The notes under the pieces are model-generated. The model was not told where the DNA came from, did not search any database, and saw nothing but the letters and a program-made list of their open reading frames with translations. The position numbers were made by a program, and so were the translations under genes. Below, piece after piece: positions 1-12,757 of a DNA stretch of 64,000 nucleotides. Position 1 is the stretch's first letter, and each line of letters begins with the position of its first letter. Origin of the DNA: Paragonimus westermani (Eukaryota > Platyhelminthes > Trematoda > Plagiorchiida > Troglotrematidae); NCBI GenBank assembly GCA_008508345.1, contig QNGE01001720.1:42339-106338 (forward strand), read 5' to 3'.

Positions 1-1054
1 ACCACCCCTTTATTGCATCAAAATTATCAATCAGTTGCATTTTGCTGCTTCCGCTTTGGTCACCTGACTGACTGTTTCAAATATTTCTAGATTGATTTCG
101 CCTAGCTGCTTGCCCCTTAACTATATAAAGTATATGTTAATTTCGCAAAAGTAACCGATGAGATGCGAACGAAATGTCATTGCGCAAGACATTTTACATG
201 CTACTATTGGCTTTTTTCAAACCAGCAGAGAACTGGAGAGTAAATGACCCCTTGGAAAATGTTTATCAACTTCTACCGTGAACTCTGTCAGTAACATAGT
301 TGTCTGACAACGGTTTGAATGTGCCTATCTTGCAACTGTTCCGTCGCCATTCTAACATTACAGTAAAAGATGTACCAAATAAAACACGCTGGAGCATCAC
401 AAGAGGTCAGAACATACACGGAATATTTATTGGGAAAGGTTTATCGTGCAGAAATCAACAATGTGATTGCAACTCATACAAAACGGGCGTCACAGCACCG
501 GATATCTTTTAATTTAATTCGTAAGTAGTTAAGTGTAGCAACTAGGTGTTGTACAAATATACACCCGATATATCGCAGTTTATAGTCTAGTGGGTTCAGT
601 TGCACTTTGAGGCTACGACCTGGAAGCCATGGGTAGGAGTCCGGTCAAGTTAATGCACGCCTTTCTAGCAGTATCACCCCACTTGATATAATCAATTAGT
701 GAAAATCAATGGAGGAAGCTGATACTAACGACTGTCCATATGAAAAAGCCATTTTGTGACCTTGAGTATTTACGTGCACGTACGAACCTATACATTGGGG
801 AACTCTATAGATCACGTGCACACTTGTCCACAGTTCCATAAACCCATCACGGTTATAGTTTGAATGAGCCAGCATACGAAAAAACACGAAGACCATACAA
901 AGAACGACAATCAATTATTCTAAAAATAACGCTGACGACCTCCAAGTGAATGCGAATAGAATCAGTAAGAAGGAATAAATCAATTGTCAATTTTGTTGAG
1001 TATGAGTAGGCTGGATGCGGTGTGCCGTTTTGCACCGTTTTTGCGAGCCGTTAA
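1..1054 (-). other. 3' flank of the SOWAH-like gene
   Basis: No coding sequence is recognised here. On the minus strand, downstream of the stop codon at 1055, an AATAAA hexamer lies at 431-426 (TTTATT on the plus strand) and another at 13-8. Either could be a polyadenylation signal, giving a 3' UTR of about 600-1050 nt. This is inferred from the hexamers only. Confidence 0.25.
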
Positions 1055-1465
1055 TCATTTGCCGAAACCCGCATGATCCACTGAGCGGCATCGGATAGGT
1101 AAACGGTAGTCAACCGAGGACCGATTAACGGGGGAGGAGAACTTTCGGGTTGGACCATCCTCAGTGGTAGTTGTGGTGGGTGTCAGACTCGTGATAGACG
1201 GTCTCCGTCGTATTAGACTGACTAACATGCGCATGTCGGTCTCCGCGATTAGAGCCGAGTGTGAGAGTGAGGTGGGAGAAGGTATGGGGGCGGTTTTGGT
1301 GGTCAATGACGAGGAACGTGAAAGGTTGATCCCCTTGCGTAGTTTGGCAGTCGGTCGCGATTGTTTGACAGGTTGAGCAGTTCGATCGCATGGGGATGGT
1401 GGCAGTAAACTAAGTAAAGTAGCCAAGGTCTTCGGATCAGCAGACACCGGAAGTTGTTTTGGAAA
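1055..1465 (-). CDS. terminal exon of the SOWAH-like gene, low-complexity tail
   Basis: A 137-codon open frame (136 residues plus TGA) follows an excellent acceptor: a long pyrimidine run ending in TTTTCGCCCAG at 1466 and upstream. It starts in phase 0, matching the phase-0 end of the 9023-8476 exon. The protein begins FPKQLPVSADPK, is rich in Ser, Thr, Pro and Arg, has a run of five threonines (TTTTTED) and ends HAGFGK. No domain is recognised, and disorder is likely. Local GC is clearly higher than in the surrounding intron, which supports coding. It could carry phosphorylation sites (SRSSS, RRRPS), but that is inference. The stop is at 1057-1055 on the minus strand. Confidence 0.7.
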   Translation of the reverse strand, partial: FPKQLPVSADPKTLATLLSLLPPSPCDRTAQPVKQSRPTAKLRKGINLSRSSSLTTKTAPIPSPTSLSHSALIAETDMRMLVSLIRRRPSITSLTPTTTTTEDGPTRKFSSPVNRSSVDYRLPIRCRSVDHAGFGK

Positions 1466-4231
1466 CTGGGCGAAAACCAGTGGGAAGGTTAGAAAGGATC
1501 AACGCCAAACGTAGATGGGAAAGAAGTGGCACATACACACAGTTAATGCACATTTACCAATAAACAGACACCAGCTGTGACATAAAAATGCTCTAGTGTA
1601 CAGCTTACTCGGAATAATTAGCATGGATGGACACAGAAAATCAGAGATTGCCAGTCGCGGTCACACCGGAACACAACAGCGGGTGTACTTCAAGATGTTC
1701 ACCCTTAAACCGAAACTTCATATCGGTCGGTTCGCTCTTGCTTGGAAAAACCCAGATGATGAAAGTACGAGCATCGAGTCGAACCGAAAATCCTTCGCTT
1801 TACAAGGCGGAGACCTTCTGTACTCAGCCACCAGCCCTATGGGCGTCATTTGTATAAGGACGTTCAACATCAGCAGTGCAACACATGGGAAAAGCCCACT
1901 GATATTTGATTACACGTCAAAAATTGACAATGAGAAATCACAAAACCGACTGATCGATCGGTCTATATTGTTGGTACCGCAAAGGTGTTCGTTATAAACA
2001 AGTCACCACAGCACACATCTCGCCATTTCAGACAGCACAGTGTCCAACTGTTCCTAACTGTGAATCGTGCGGATGCTCCCCAATGAGTTGAGAGATCAAC
2101 CCTAAATGCCCATGCAACCTCAAAACCTGTATGACGGGACCGACTGAACCTTCGATACCGAAGATATGTTTATCCAATCGTGCTCTTTAAAATATGCGAT
2201 TGAACGGGTGCAATAGTTGAGAGCCATCGGATTTGGTAGAATAAAACCGCCTGCACAGTCCCCTGATACAAGTATCCCTTGAACTCCACAGGGGTGCCTC
2301 ACTAAGGCCATAAGCAAATGACGAAGATCGTCATAGCTTCGAAAGATAAGACCTTCCAGCAAACTCCATGTTTACGGCTGCTTCGGACGTGGTTTTTGAA
2401 ACGCCCAACCACTAGACAAACTCCATAACTATATCATTCATGATTAACTCTAAGTAACCATGATAGTTGCACGTTGAGGTATCAAAGCGCATCCTGAAGC
2501 ACTTGATCTGAATTCGAATAATGTTTAGGCACCCAGTTTGTCAGACATCCAAGCGTGAACTACCCCTTTGGGTGATAAGCGAATCAGCAATTTCGAAGAG
2601 TTAACTAACCGGCATAAGATCGTGTACAAATGTGTGTTAGTTCGGCAGATTTCCAGGACAAAGGATGTCACACTGTGCCAGCCGAATGCCATATACACAC
2701 GCACACCCAGCCAGCTGAACCAGGCGTGATTCGATTATAGCATCAGGTTCAAAATACATCTATCACAAGATAAGCATTGTTTTCTCAGGCATCCACACCC
2801 ACATGTGCTTGACAGAACAAAAAACATTTTGCTAGCGTTCAACAGGCACTTGTGGACAGGCAAGCAGCCTCGGGAAATTTGCAAGTAAAGACCAAGTTAA
2901 CCCTCCAAATGCACACGTGTTTGAATCATGTTAAAACGTTTTTCTTGTGTGTGCGTTTTTCTAACTCGCCATTATGTCCAACACGCGCCTACAAGTTCCA
3001 ATGGCGAAATCGATGATAGGTCGAAACAGGTGTCAGAAGTTTTTCGCCACATATGCACAGGTGATAGAAACAGTGAAATTTCGTTAAAGCTGTTTGTTAG
3101 AACACACCTATTTATGCAAACTGTGCTGAAGAAAATGTTACATTGTGTACAGATATAAACGGAGGTTACTCCAACAACCTACAGTTGTTGCTCCACGAAG
3201 GTTTAACAATTTAGGCTTGGTGAACAGGTGACACTGACTGAGGCTTATTGCGGCTGTCGTGATCGGAACACTGATCAAATATCAAAGCTTGGTTGCTGTG
3301 ATACCCTGTCGGCCAAGATATACGTATGGTTGGCACTCGGCGACTGTGTTGTTCGCGTCTTCCTTTTCGAGCACTCATCTGGACTGTGTGAATTTATTCA
3401 CAAAAGTGTATTACTATTCAACACGCGTCGCTCATGAGTGTGATTACGCTTGAACATTGTGAGCATCTCACACGACGGATTGCCATATGTCGACAGAGCG
3501 TGCTGATGTTCAAACACGCTTGACCTAACGTCAAATAGTTCAGAATGGAAAATGCATCTTTGTCGATAAAATACCTGCTTGTATGGAAACCAACGGGTAA
3601 CAGTCGCAGTTCAACAGCAACATATACTTTACTGAACAGTCTACTAGAACTAAGCGGTGACGAACCTCTTAAGCCTTGAAGTCGGACCGATGGAGAATCG
3701 AACATGTTTTGTGGTGAACTCTCGAATTCTAGCTCAGACAGTAGACGTACTCGCTTAAAAAACAGCTGTAATAAACTATAGGTAAGTCGGATGCGTTAAG
3801 TCACAAGGTGTCTCTATAGTGTCTAACTGATTCACGTCACTACCAACCACCAAAGTGAAATCGTTTTGAAAGCTGTTTATACCTCCCAAAAAGCCGTGTG
3901 TAAGTGACCAATAGATGAATAAAGCTCTGATCAGAACATAAAAGTTTAGTCAGGATGACGCTCGAAAACCTGTCATAAGCTATGAGATGTGATCCAGGAA
4001 GGTACATGTGACGGTATGTTTGATCTGTTCCTGTGGTTCGATAAGCAGAGGGCATGGATGAACGATCTTCGTAAATCCGAGCAGACAAAAGTCAGTAAAC
4101 GACAGTTATAATTCCGTTTTGATAAGCAGTGAGTGAATTTCAAAAGAGAAATCTCAACTTTTACGCAAATTAATTTGATTACGGGGAAGTAGTAGAGAAA
4201 TTGTGGCAATATCATCATTGCTTGCATACAA

Positions 4232-4432
4232 TTCAATCGTGTCTAGTATGAGGTTGATGGCGCAGTGTTCAACGCAGTTGCTTCGTGCAAGCGGTTTCGG
4301 AATCTTCAAACCATGCCGTGACAAGGATATGCACCTCTGACCGGCTCTAATAATGCCGAAAATCGTGCAGAGCTGAAGTCTAAAGGAATGCGAGAGCTGC
4401 GATAATTGTGAGTGAGATTCAATTCAAACTAT
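4232..4432 (+). repeat. tRNA-derived SINE, family 2, diverged copy
   Basis: TGGCGCAGTGTTCAACGC at 4258-4275 is a box A-like tRNA segment. It is followed by a degraded box B, then the family-specific string ACAAGGATATGCAC and a tail with GAGAGCTGCGATAATTGTGAG. The same order occurs in the better copy at 40640-40845 and, inverted, at 54505-54610. Confidence 0.6.
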
Positions 4433-5385
4433 TCTGAGTCTAAGAGAGAATGATGAATAAGTTCGAAGATCAAACTGTGTCCTCCGCAGTTTCATGAAAG
4501 TTTCCATAAGCGAACAAGAATAAATGAAAGCGACCAGAAACTTTGTTCAATTGAGACAGACAAAGAGCCTGCCGACTGGCGCCTAATACAAGAAGTCCTT
4601 TAATAATCAACATGTCTGTGGTTAAGATGAGAGTTTCGGCCATTAACATTCAAAGACCGCTGCACTACTGTCCCTGGTTTTATCGCCGAAGGATGAAGAA
4701 ATTATTGTTCAACACTATAAATGCAATTCATTCAAAGTTGAGAGGGTTTATGTATCTTGTAAACAATCCAATAGGAAATTGCGATAGTGACGAGCAGAAA
4801 CTTAGACTGAATGGACCTGACGCATGGAAGTGCTATTGTCATGATTGTACAAGAGAGGTGATGCAGCTAAGTAAGAAACGTGAACATAAGTGACCACTCA
4901 GCTACTGACAGTTACTAACACGAGTGAACTGACTAGACCGCATGGTGAACAAAACCCTGATTATCGTGTCAACACGTTGTCAGTCACCATGACACACATG
5001 AAAACAGGAATTACGTCCCAACAAGGCATGAACTCGATGCATTTGTCCCAAGTCACAAGAAATGTGGTCACTGTTTTATGGATTGGCCATCCCACAGTCA
5101 AGAATGAAAGTAAATTAAGAACCTCGAGATTATACTTGCCCCAAAAGCACACAAAGATGGTGATGTGTCTGAGATGAAGATTGATCTAAGGCGAAGATAG
5201 TCAAGTATGAGTTCAACCGTGAACGACTCCTTCCTCAAGAGCAATCTGGACCGCAGTTTGAAGACCATCGAATGGAACAGAAGAGGAAATCCTCACTAGC
5301 CACACCCAACGAAAAGATTTCTGAGATAGACTTACAATTTAGTCGAGTTGTGTTATGGATTTTCAACAAGAAACTTTCAATTGTA

Positions 5386-5575
5386 AGATATCCGCACCAA
5401 ATTTAGTACGGATGAAGTTGAACAGTTTGGGCGTCGTGTTTAACATGTTATTGATAAACAGATAGAGAATAACACAACGTTACGAGCAAGTTGTAATACT
5501 CTACTTTTCAACCACCTCGGGTGGAGTATTACAACTTGCTCGTAACGTTGTGCTATTCCCAATCTGTTTATCAAG
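5386..5575 (+). repeat. interspersed repeat copy with 50-bp foldback
   Basis: From 5386 the sequence matches, in inverted orientation, 47450-47285: both read ATATCCGCACCAA, then TTTAGTACGGATGAAGT, then a terminal piece containing AACACAACG and ACGAGCAAGTTGTAA. Arms 5451-5500 and 5525-5574 are near-perfect inverted repeats around a 24-nt centre, so two terminal pieces lie head to head. A third copy of the terminal piece is at 25497-25580. The parent element is not identified. Confidence 0.65.
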
Positions 5576-5717
5576 AAACTTTCAAAACCAGAATTTCTGT
5601 TCCACTGCCGATATTCTGAAGTACNAACTTGCTCGTAACGTTGTGCTATTCCCAATCTGTTTATCAAGAAACTTTCAAAACCAGAATTTCTGTTCCACTG
5701 CCGATATTCTGAAGTAC
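5533..5717. other. exact 92-bp duplication flanking a single N (probable assembly seam)
   Basis: Positions 5533-5624 and 5626-5717 are identical and separated only by the N at 5625. Two contig ends that overlap but were joined by a one-base gap would look exactly like this. Coordinates downstream may therefore carry a false 93-bp insertion. Confidence 0.85.
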
Positions 5718-7845
5718 AGTAGGTACCAGAAAAGTGACTTCAAAAATGATGGTGCTAGGTTTCAGTATAGATAAACAAACGGAGTGGTCCTATAAATCTT
5801 AGAGGTTACACATAAAAATACATTCTGCATCAAATCCACCATTGTATGTTAACTTAAGGCGCAACGATGAATGAGAAGAGCCGAGAATAGAACGCGAAAA
5901 TGATGTACATAGAACAATTGGTGCTGGGAGGTAACGTGCTCGGGCATGAACATTTTATTTCATCCAATCTCAACCACGGATTACATGATGCGATATTTGA
6001 GGTAACCGATCGGTACACGCACGCACACATCCCAGCACACGTATACTCACTAGTGAGGGAGCTTCCGTGCGATTGATGCGCAGCCAACTTAACCTAGTTT
6101 GCTGATTGTGAACGTCTCAAATGATTCACGAGTTTGTGAGCGTTACGTGTTCAATCCACTGAGTTGTGTCCCGCTGACACTGCGTAATGATGCTGCTTAA
6201 ATCCTGGCTATAAAAACAAGTATGGAACTAGCCACATCTTCCGGCCCTATTCAACATATATGGACACAGACAAACAGCTCGCTGGGACCTAGCCAGGAAG
6301 CCGCGAACTCACGTCACATTAGTAATCTGGCCGCTACTTCAATCCTAAACGGGACAGTGTGACAAGTTAGTGGATTGATACACAATGAATTATAAGCCAC
6401 AAAACGTGTCCGGGCCGCTAAAGTTTACGTATCGAAATCCGCAAGACACTTGCTTGTTCGGAAAACAGGTTAGCAAACTGCGTTGTTGGCACATGCCTCA
6501 GCCATACATGTACGTTGCTAGGATGACGCTTTGCTACTCAATCATCGTTTGTCTACGAACCATCGGTCACGGGGGGGTGTTAACATGCCCTACTGTTGAA
6601 CAAAAAAGATGGACAACGACAGTTAGCACCGCTTGGCTGGTCAGGATTTGATATGAAAAGGAAAAATACTCGCTCGCAACTCGTTGCACCTTCAAATATA
6701 TATTGGCGGAACCATTCAACAGGATGGGTATTTGCGCGACGCAAGGTGATGGTGGGTCAGTGTGTATATACAATGTTATGTAATCAACCGGAAGGAGTGA
6801 TCAGGTCAGTCCGGACCACAGCGTCAAAGATTTGGGTTAGAAGGACAAATTATAGCACATTCATTATGAACAATGACCAGACAGAGTGACCGAATATATT
6901 AAGATGATGACGCCCTGATCAAATGATTTATGCTCACCGACAACCAGTAGGCTGGCCGACTTCAACCAGCTTAATTCGGTTAATTAGGAGCAATATGATA
7001 AGTGATTTTGTGCGAAATGAAAGGGAGCGCCAACTAACAATCTGATCATCGCTACAAAAAAAACTGTCGCCTACAAATAATATCCACTATCTAATGGAAA
7101 TTCTTCCGAATTGACAATTCTTGACAGTATATACATCGTTATCCAAGTTTTTCTGGAAAGCGCTATAACAGTTTTTGAAACGCCCCATACTTAACGATAT
7201 GGATTTCGAGAATAGTATGAATCAAGGGAATGTCTATGACAAGTAACTGAGGATTGACTTAGCATTGAACAGTGGATACTATAAAAGGCCTGAGTGGTTA
7301 AAGAAGCGTGGTCTATTTCATGGTTGGAAAACAGACTGAAAACATGCGTGATTAAAATAAACTTCAATGGTTGGCCTGAAGTCTTAAAAAGTCCTTAAAA
7401 CTTCCAGCAAGACCCGGTCTGGCCTGGTAACAGCACTATTCAGAAAGTTTAACGGTAAGAAGTCGGAGATTTTTGTAGAATGTGAGTTCCTAACTTTTAC
7501 GCCACTAGGCACTTGCCGTTTTGTGATGCGCAAAGTCACTATGGGCCGGTTATATGGAATAAACAGACATTCCACCTAAGTTGGTCTTGATCATAAACCA
7601 CGACGCCTGGTGCGAAACGATTAACGTGGAAACGCACAAGCACCACATTAGCCGAACTCACACGGATAATACGTATATGAATTGACATTGATGCTTGATT
7701 GTACACATTGCACTTGACTCGCAAGTTGGGTAGACGTGAAGTAGTTTACTCTAGTGAATGGGATTTTATGCTAAAATTCTGGATGAGGTGGTAAAGCATA
7801 TATTCAGCCAAACACTATCAATTAACACAAATTCGAACAGGCACA

Positions 7846-7935
7846 ATTACAACAACCTGGTTCGAACTTGCGACCACGTGAATGGCAGTCGGACATCGCT
7901 ACCACTGAACCCCCAGGAGCTCCAGGGATATTTTA
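7846..7935 (-). repeat. tRNA-derived SINE fragment, family 1
   Basis: Read on the minus strand, GGAGCTCCTGG is followed by TTCAGTGGTAGCG (box A-like) and then CAAGTTCGAACC (box B-like). The leading GAGCTCCTGG is shared with the copies at 57515-57813 and 23920-24095. A second tRNA-like box, TTCCAATCC, lies on the plus strand near 8026-8034. Confidence 0.5.
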
Positions 7936-8475
7936 AAACAGCGTTTTCTTGAAAGGAACTAAAGTAAAGTATACATCTCTGCGCATGTGAGACTGCTAGA
8001 TTGACAACAGCACGCGGACCGGAGTTCCAATCCAGGCCAAGACAAACAGATGAGCCATTGATGTATGCTAACAAAAGTGCAACTCGAGTACTCGAATGTT
8101 TAATATCTGGATTGCAAAATGCGAAATGCAGGACGGCAAAAACGAATGCATAGAGCACTGAAATCAATCAGGCTGCTGTCAGTAGGAATTTTTCATGGAA
8201 ATCAATAAAAAAAGAACACAATGCTCGACGGAAACAAAGAATTGCCAGAAATTCTGTCCATTTTCTGAGTAAATCCACAGTAATAAATCACCTGATTTTC
8301 CTAAGTAACAGCTCGCACATCTGTACAAACGAATGGCTCAAATATTACTGAATCATCTCGATATGATCGTTTATGTGAGTTGCACCGCATTAGTGGCGAT
8401 GCTGGATTAACGTACTTTCTAACTAATCTGACTGACTGAAGTGATTACCATTTGTGATCCACCTACACAACTCAC

Positions 8476-9023
8476 CTTATGCACTGGTAACGAAGTGTTG
8501 GACATAGATTCATGCTCATCGCAGTCAAAACTAAATCGGTTTGGTAGAGTCGTGTACGGTGCAATCATACTGTGATCCGAGGATCCAGAAGAGTTCAATG
8601 AACCGGTATCAACAGCCCCCTGTCCCCGAACTCCATGGCGGTCTCCGTCTGGGCCGCAATGCACTGGCGAACGCGGTGGCCCATCACGGTGGGCCGAAGG
8701 TGCACGGGGAAGATTGGGCGGTCGGCGAGTGATTGGCTCATGATTACTCAACCCTTGTGCGGCATGTGCTGCTGACTGGAACAAGTTCATTAACACCGAA
8801 GATCGCCTGCTAAGGCCATCAGACAACATAGCGGATGATCTGAGCGTGGAGGAACGATGCGTTTCAGAAATGCCTATACGAATCCAAGTTTCCCGGTGCT
8901 TCACACCGGGTTTGACAGGATGGTTGGGTCGCTTGAAATCCGTCAAATCTGAATCAGTGAGCAGGAAGCTGGAGTGATCGAGGTTTTTCTCGGTACGAGA
9001 GTGGACTGGGCGAAGAATACGGA
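8476..9023 (-). CDS. large exon of the SOWAH-like gene, Ser/Pro/Arg-rich region after the ankyrin repeats
   Basis: This 548-nt exon has strong borders: a T9 plus CTCCTCCCCTCTCAAACAG acceptor and AAG|GTGAGT donor. It starts with two bases completing a codon begun in the previous exon (A+TC, Ile) and ends in phase 0, so it joins cleanly to 26159-26079 and to 1465-1055. It encodes about 182 residues starting RILRPVHSRTEKNLDHSS. No fold is recognised; the region is rich in Ser, Pro, Arg and His (SRRSSVL, RRPPNLPRAP, SLNSSGSSDHS) and is probably disordered. Known SOWAH proteins, as I recall them, end soon after the ankyrin block, so this tail looks like a lineage extension. A second AG at 9006-9007 could serve as acceptor in the same phase. 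GC content is well above the flanking introns. Confidence 0.75.
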
Positions 9024-10729
9024 CTGTTTGAGAGGGGAGGAGACAGCAAAAAAAAAACAGAAAATCAGAATTGGCTGTATTTGTCTACAATCTCTGGATT
9101 CGATAACTACTGCATTGTCTCAGGCACAACTACAATGGTTTAAGCCTTCGGTGGCATATAGTATGTGTATGAAAGGCACCCTCAGGTGGACTCTACTCCA
9201 CATGTCTCGAGTTGTTTCAAGCAGTGGATAGACAGCGGCTGGAAGAAACAAACGTCTCGCGATACGGGTCAAAGTACAAATCCATTCAGCCAGTTGTCAT
9301 GCAAGCATTGAACGTGGCAAGAGGAGGCGACGATTGACAGGGCTGATGTAAGGTTTATCAACACCTAGCTGGGTTGGGCGGACGCATAGTAAATTAAATT
9401 GGTCACAGTAGAGTGCTGGTTCGGGTAGGAGTATCACTAAAAATTACGTGCATAATGCTCTAAACCCCTAAAAAAAAACGCGCATCGGTAAGCTAAAATT
9501 TGGTATACACTCATCCAAGGAATCTAACGTAGAATTTATTCACTAGTGAGTATTTCCCTGAACAACGTCGAACGAACGCCCACCAACTGATTACCGTCAC
9601 AGTTGAGCTAAATCCTTCGGAAACGACTTCTCGGAAATATGAATGTGGACAGGATACCAGACTTCGGTTTGGAAGCTGAGTACCTGGAATCATGAACTCA
9701 GATGAAGCAATTGTAGTATGGACTTGAGAATCTCCAACTGGAAAACAGAAGGGAGCAGATAAAAATCCGGAGCTTTTTAACAAAGAAATTAGCTGAAAGC
9801 CACCTATAAAAATGCAACATTCGTCCTCATAAGTCAGTCCAGAGCCCATTTATACATTGCACACTTGTTCCGTTGCACGAAGATTCCCGAATTGCATCGC
9901 GTGTAGATCTGATAAGCCTACCAGTATTCTGGACCGCCTGAGCAGCAGCGAACATCGGATTATCAATGTGAAACAGTGATGGTGAATGTGAAGCACTGAT
10001 ATTGATGGTCACACAGCGAAGTAGACAACGTAGCGAAATGTGGGCCACAAGAGACTTGTTCAAACAGCCAGTTCAGTTGTCAGTCAGAGTCCAAATAAAC
10101 AATGGAACCAGAATAGACTCCAACAACATCACACGTGGAAAGAATTTCAAAGGGCCATTACCGAACACATTAAATCACCATTTGATCAACGGAGTAACAC
10201 ATGTTGTTAACAGGTGCTGCACTAACAGCAGGAGGAATTGCCAATAAGATTCAAAATTTATGTCCGAGCGTACTGACCACTTTATGAAAACACTTCAAAT
10301 CATCCAGCAACATATCTCATAGCTATTTGCAATGCGACAGAGCGTGAACTTCCAGCGGACAACCACACGCCTCATGGCACGCACGTGTTCCATTCTCGCG
10401 TTTACATCAAAATTCGTGCAGACTGTGACCTGCAGCACTTTGCAAGACGTTTTGGATCTGTGCAATTTGTGTGCACGCTGACATAAGCTTCGCACCTTTT
10501 GCGCAACTCCAGGAACCTGATGAGGAACCAAGAAAACAGCCGTCCACAAAGTTGACCATCAACGACACTTGTCAATAACCTCAAGAGAAAACAGAAATAT
10601 TTGAGGCAGCCCGCATGATATGCACACTCCGGTGATTACTCTGCAGGTCCCATAACAGGTACAGCTACTCATAACACTGTCCCGGTAAACACCATCCCTT
10701 GCCATCCAGCCTCAAAACTCCTTCGGTCT

Positions 10730-11461
10730 TTGCTTAAATATAGAATGCAAAGTAGTGCAGATGTTTCCAATTTCCGCACCCTAAAACAGACAGGTCAACA
10801 GGCCGCTCTCGCACGAACGCCGCAGTCGTTGAATGCCCAAGTCCGCCGTATCTCGGATACTAGGATCCAGGACAGTAGTCAACGTATGGAACCAACAGCA
10901 CACACACTGTCTACTGAATACTGGTAACACACTCCAGGCGACTCCAAAGCTGCCCCTACCAGTCAAGCTGGAATAAATATCGTCCTCAACACCACAGCCA
11001 CAGCCGCATCGGTAGACTGCACTCCTGTTAACAGTAACGTTTATGTCTTCCGCCTAACAAGTTCAATTAAGATCAGCCCTAGGCAAAAACTTTCAGAAAT
11101 CTCTTCTTTGTGTCTGTTCGTGCTTCAAATGACTGTAATGATATCGCTGTCAAGAACGCTTTTTACTCCGATCTGCCTCTCTCCTTCGGTGACACATGAC
11201 CCTGATATAGTCATTCTGATCGGAGATGCGAACACCCAGGTCGACCGCACTAGTAAACCAAAGTCTCGTTTAGCTGGCAGGCTTGCGATAACACCACACC
11301 GCCTCGAGAATTGCAGACGGCTGTTGCAACTGTGCGCTTGGCATAAGCTACTTTCAACCAGAACCAGTTCTAGACATCGTGCGCGTCATTTTGATATCTC
11401 ACGCCTTCCTTCTTCAATTCACGCATGCTCTCAGATGGATCACATTCGGATCATGCGCTGA
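10730..11461 (+). pseudogene. AP-endonuclease domain remnant of the LINE
   Basis: 10730-10927 encodes a typical endonuclease start (LKYRMQSSADVSNFRTLKQ, later DTRIQDSSQ, the catalytic Glu region altered to DTR). After a damaged stretch, 11108-11461 carries VILIGDANTQVDR (the GDxN motif), LLQLCAWHKL and, near the end, SQMDHIRIM (the catalytic DH pair). In this enzyme class the endonuclease nicks target DNA for reverse transcription. At least two frame changes and several stops make it non-functional. Confidence 0.8.
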
Positions 11462-11799
11462 TACTTTGTCGTCTCCTTCTTACTATTGCTGGACAACCAC
11501 CCCACCGACAACAATGGCTGGTTGCTCAGAAACTGACTGTCGTCAGTAAAACAAAAGTATAAAGCTAACAGAAAACAGGCTTGACGGTTCTCACTCTCAA
11601 GATCCCAATAGCTCCTGGACCCAGATCTCACGGAACATTCATGAGGAACGTGTTGTAGCATGTGAAACGATGGTTTGCGGTCTAAGCAAACACTGGGTTT
11701 CAGAGAAACCCCCAAAGTTTTTAAAAGTCAAACAGATCATTCTTCCTGCCAGTTCACCCAACAAATTTACGAGATATCTGTGGGAAACTGAAACTTAGT

Positions 11800-12756
11800 A
11801 TGCATGCTGATCGTGAGACATGGCTAGGGCAGAAAGTTGAGGAAATGAAAACCGCTTTTGATTCAGAAAACAGCAACACACTGTCCAACCTCATCCGTGC
11901 TACTGATCCAAGACGATCATCTATAAATGAAACTATCAGCGAGACAAATCGCCTTCATCCATACTATGTCCAGAATGATAGAGTGGTGGGTGAAACACTG
12001 TGTAAGTCCATTTGGCTGGCCTCCTGCTTCTACTGTGTTGCCGACACAAACTTGTAATGTAGCACCCCGGGCGGTAGGTCTAACATCACCTACTGATATT
12101 GACGTCCGCAATTGCATTTCGGTTCTTAAACGTAATAAGGTTACTGGCCTAGATGACCTCGTGCCGGCACCTTTCAAAGAAGGCGAGGTGATGTTAGTAG
12201 AGAACTCGACTCAGTTGGTTCAACTAGTGTGGACAACAGAGACCATCCCCTCGGGCTAGGGTCTCGCGATACTAGCCTCCATACTCAAGCAATGTAGCAG
12301 GAGCTCTTGCGAAAACCAGAGAGGAATTAGTTTGACCGCAGTCATTACTAAGGCTCTAGCACCCATTGTACTTTGTCGGATCATTGCCACTCGGCAGATA
12401 AACATTAGGGAAGAACAAGAAGGGTCTCGTCCTCGGTGGGAATTCGTCAAATTCTGGCGTAGCGTCATATATACCGCCGACCAACAATCGTCGTATTTAT
12501 CGACTACAAAAATGCATTCGATTCGGTGGATCGATCTACACTTTCACAGTTGCTTAAACGCAGAGGTGTACCGACCAAGTATGTGAACATACTGTCAGCG
12601 CTTTATTCCCACACTTCAGCTCAGGTTATGGCTCACGATGAACTGTCGCACGCTTTCAGCACCAGGAGCAGCATACGTCATGGATGTCCATCCTCACCAT
12701 TCTTGTTTGATGTTGTCATAGACAAAACAATGGAGGACTGTCTCTGGCACTAACAA
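11800..12756 (+). pseudogene. reverse-transcriptase domain remnant of the LINE
   Basis: The linker (LSNLIRATDPRRSS) leads into palm/finger motifs: ISVLKRNKVTGLDDLVP around 12110-12165, NQRGISLTAVITKALAP around 12315-12365, motif A IDYKNAFDSVDR around 12495-12530 and motif B SSIRHGCPSSPFLF around 12670-12715. Frames shift between these blocks. Motif C (YADD), expected shortly after TMEDCL, is absent: the sequence passes from YLT directly to EDNIREAQ near 12786. The enzyme cannot be active. Confidence 0.85.
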
Positions 12757-12757
12757 G

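Larger units (their letters stand above)
1466..8475 (-). other. intron of the SOWAH-like gene (about 7.0 kb)
   Basis: No convincing coding sequence. It contains a diverged tRNA-derived SINE (4232-4432), a foldback of an interspersed repeat next to the N at 5625, and part of another tRNA-like repeat (7846-7935). I see nothing recognisable in the remaining stretches 1466-4231, 5720-7845 and 7936-8475. Confidence 0.6.

Noticed and set aside
6051..6093. A 43-nt minus-strand exon (KLAAHQSHGSSLT) with a GTGAGT donor
   Set aside because: It ends in phase 1, while the terminal exon begins in phase 0.
10525..10560. CTGATGA followed by GAAA just upstream of the LINE
   Set aside because: None of the three hammerhead helices can be formed.
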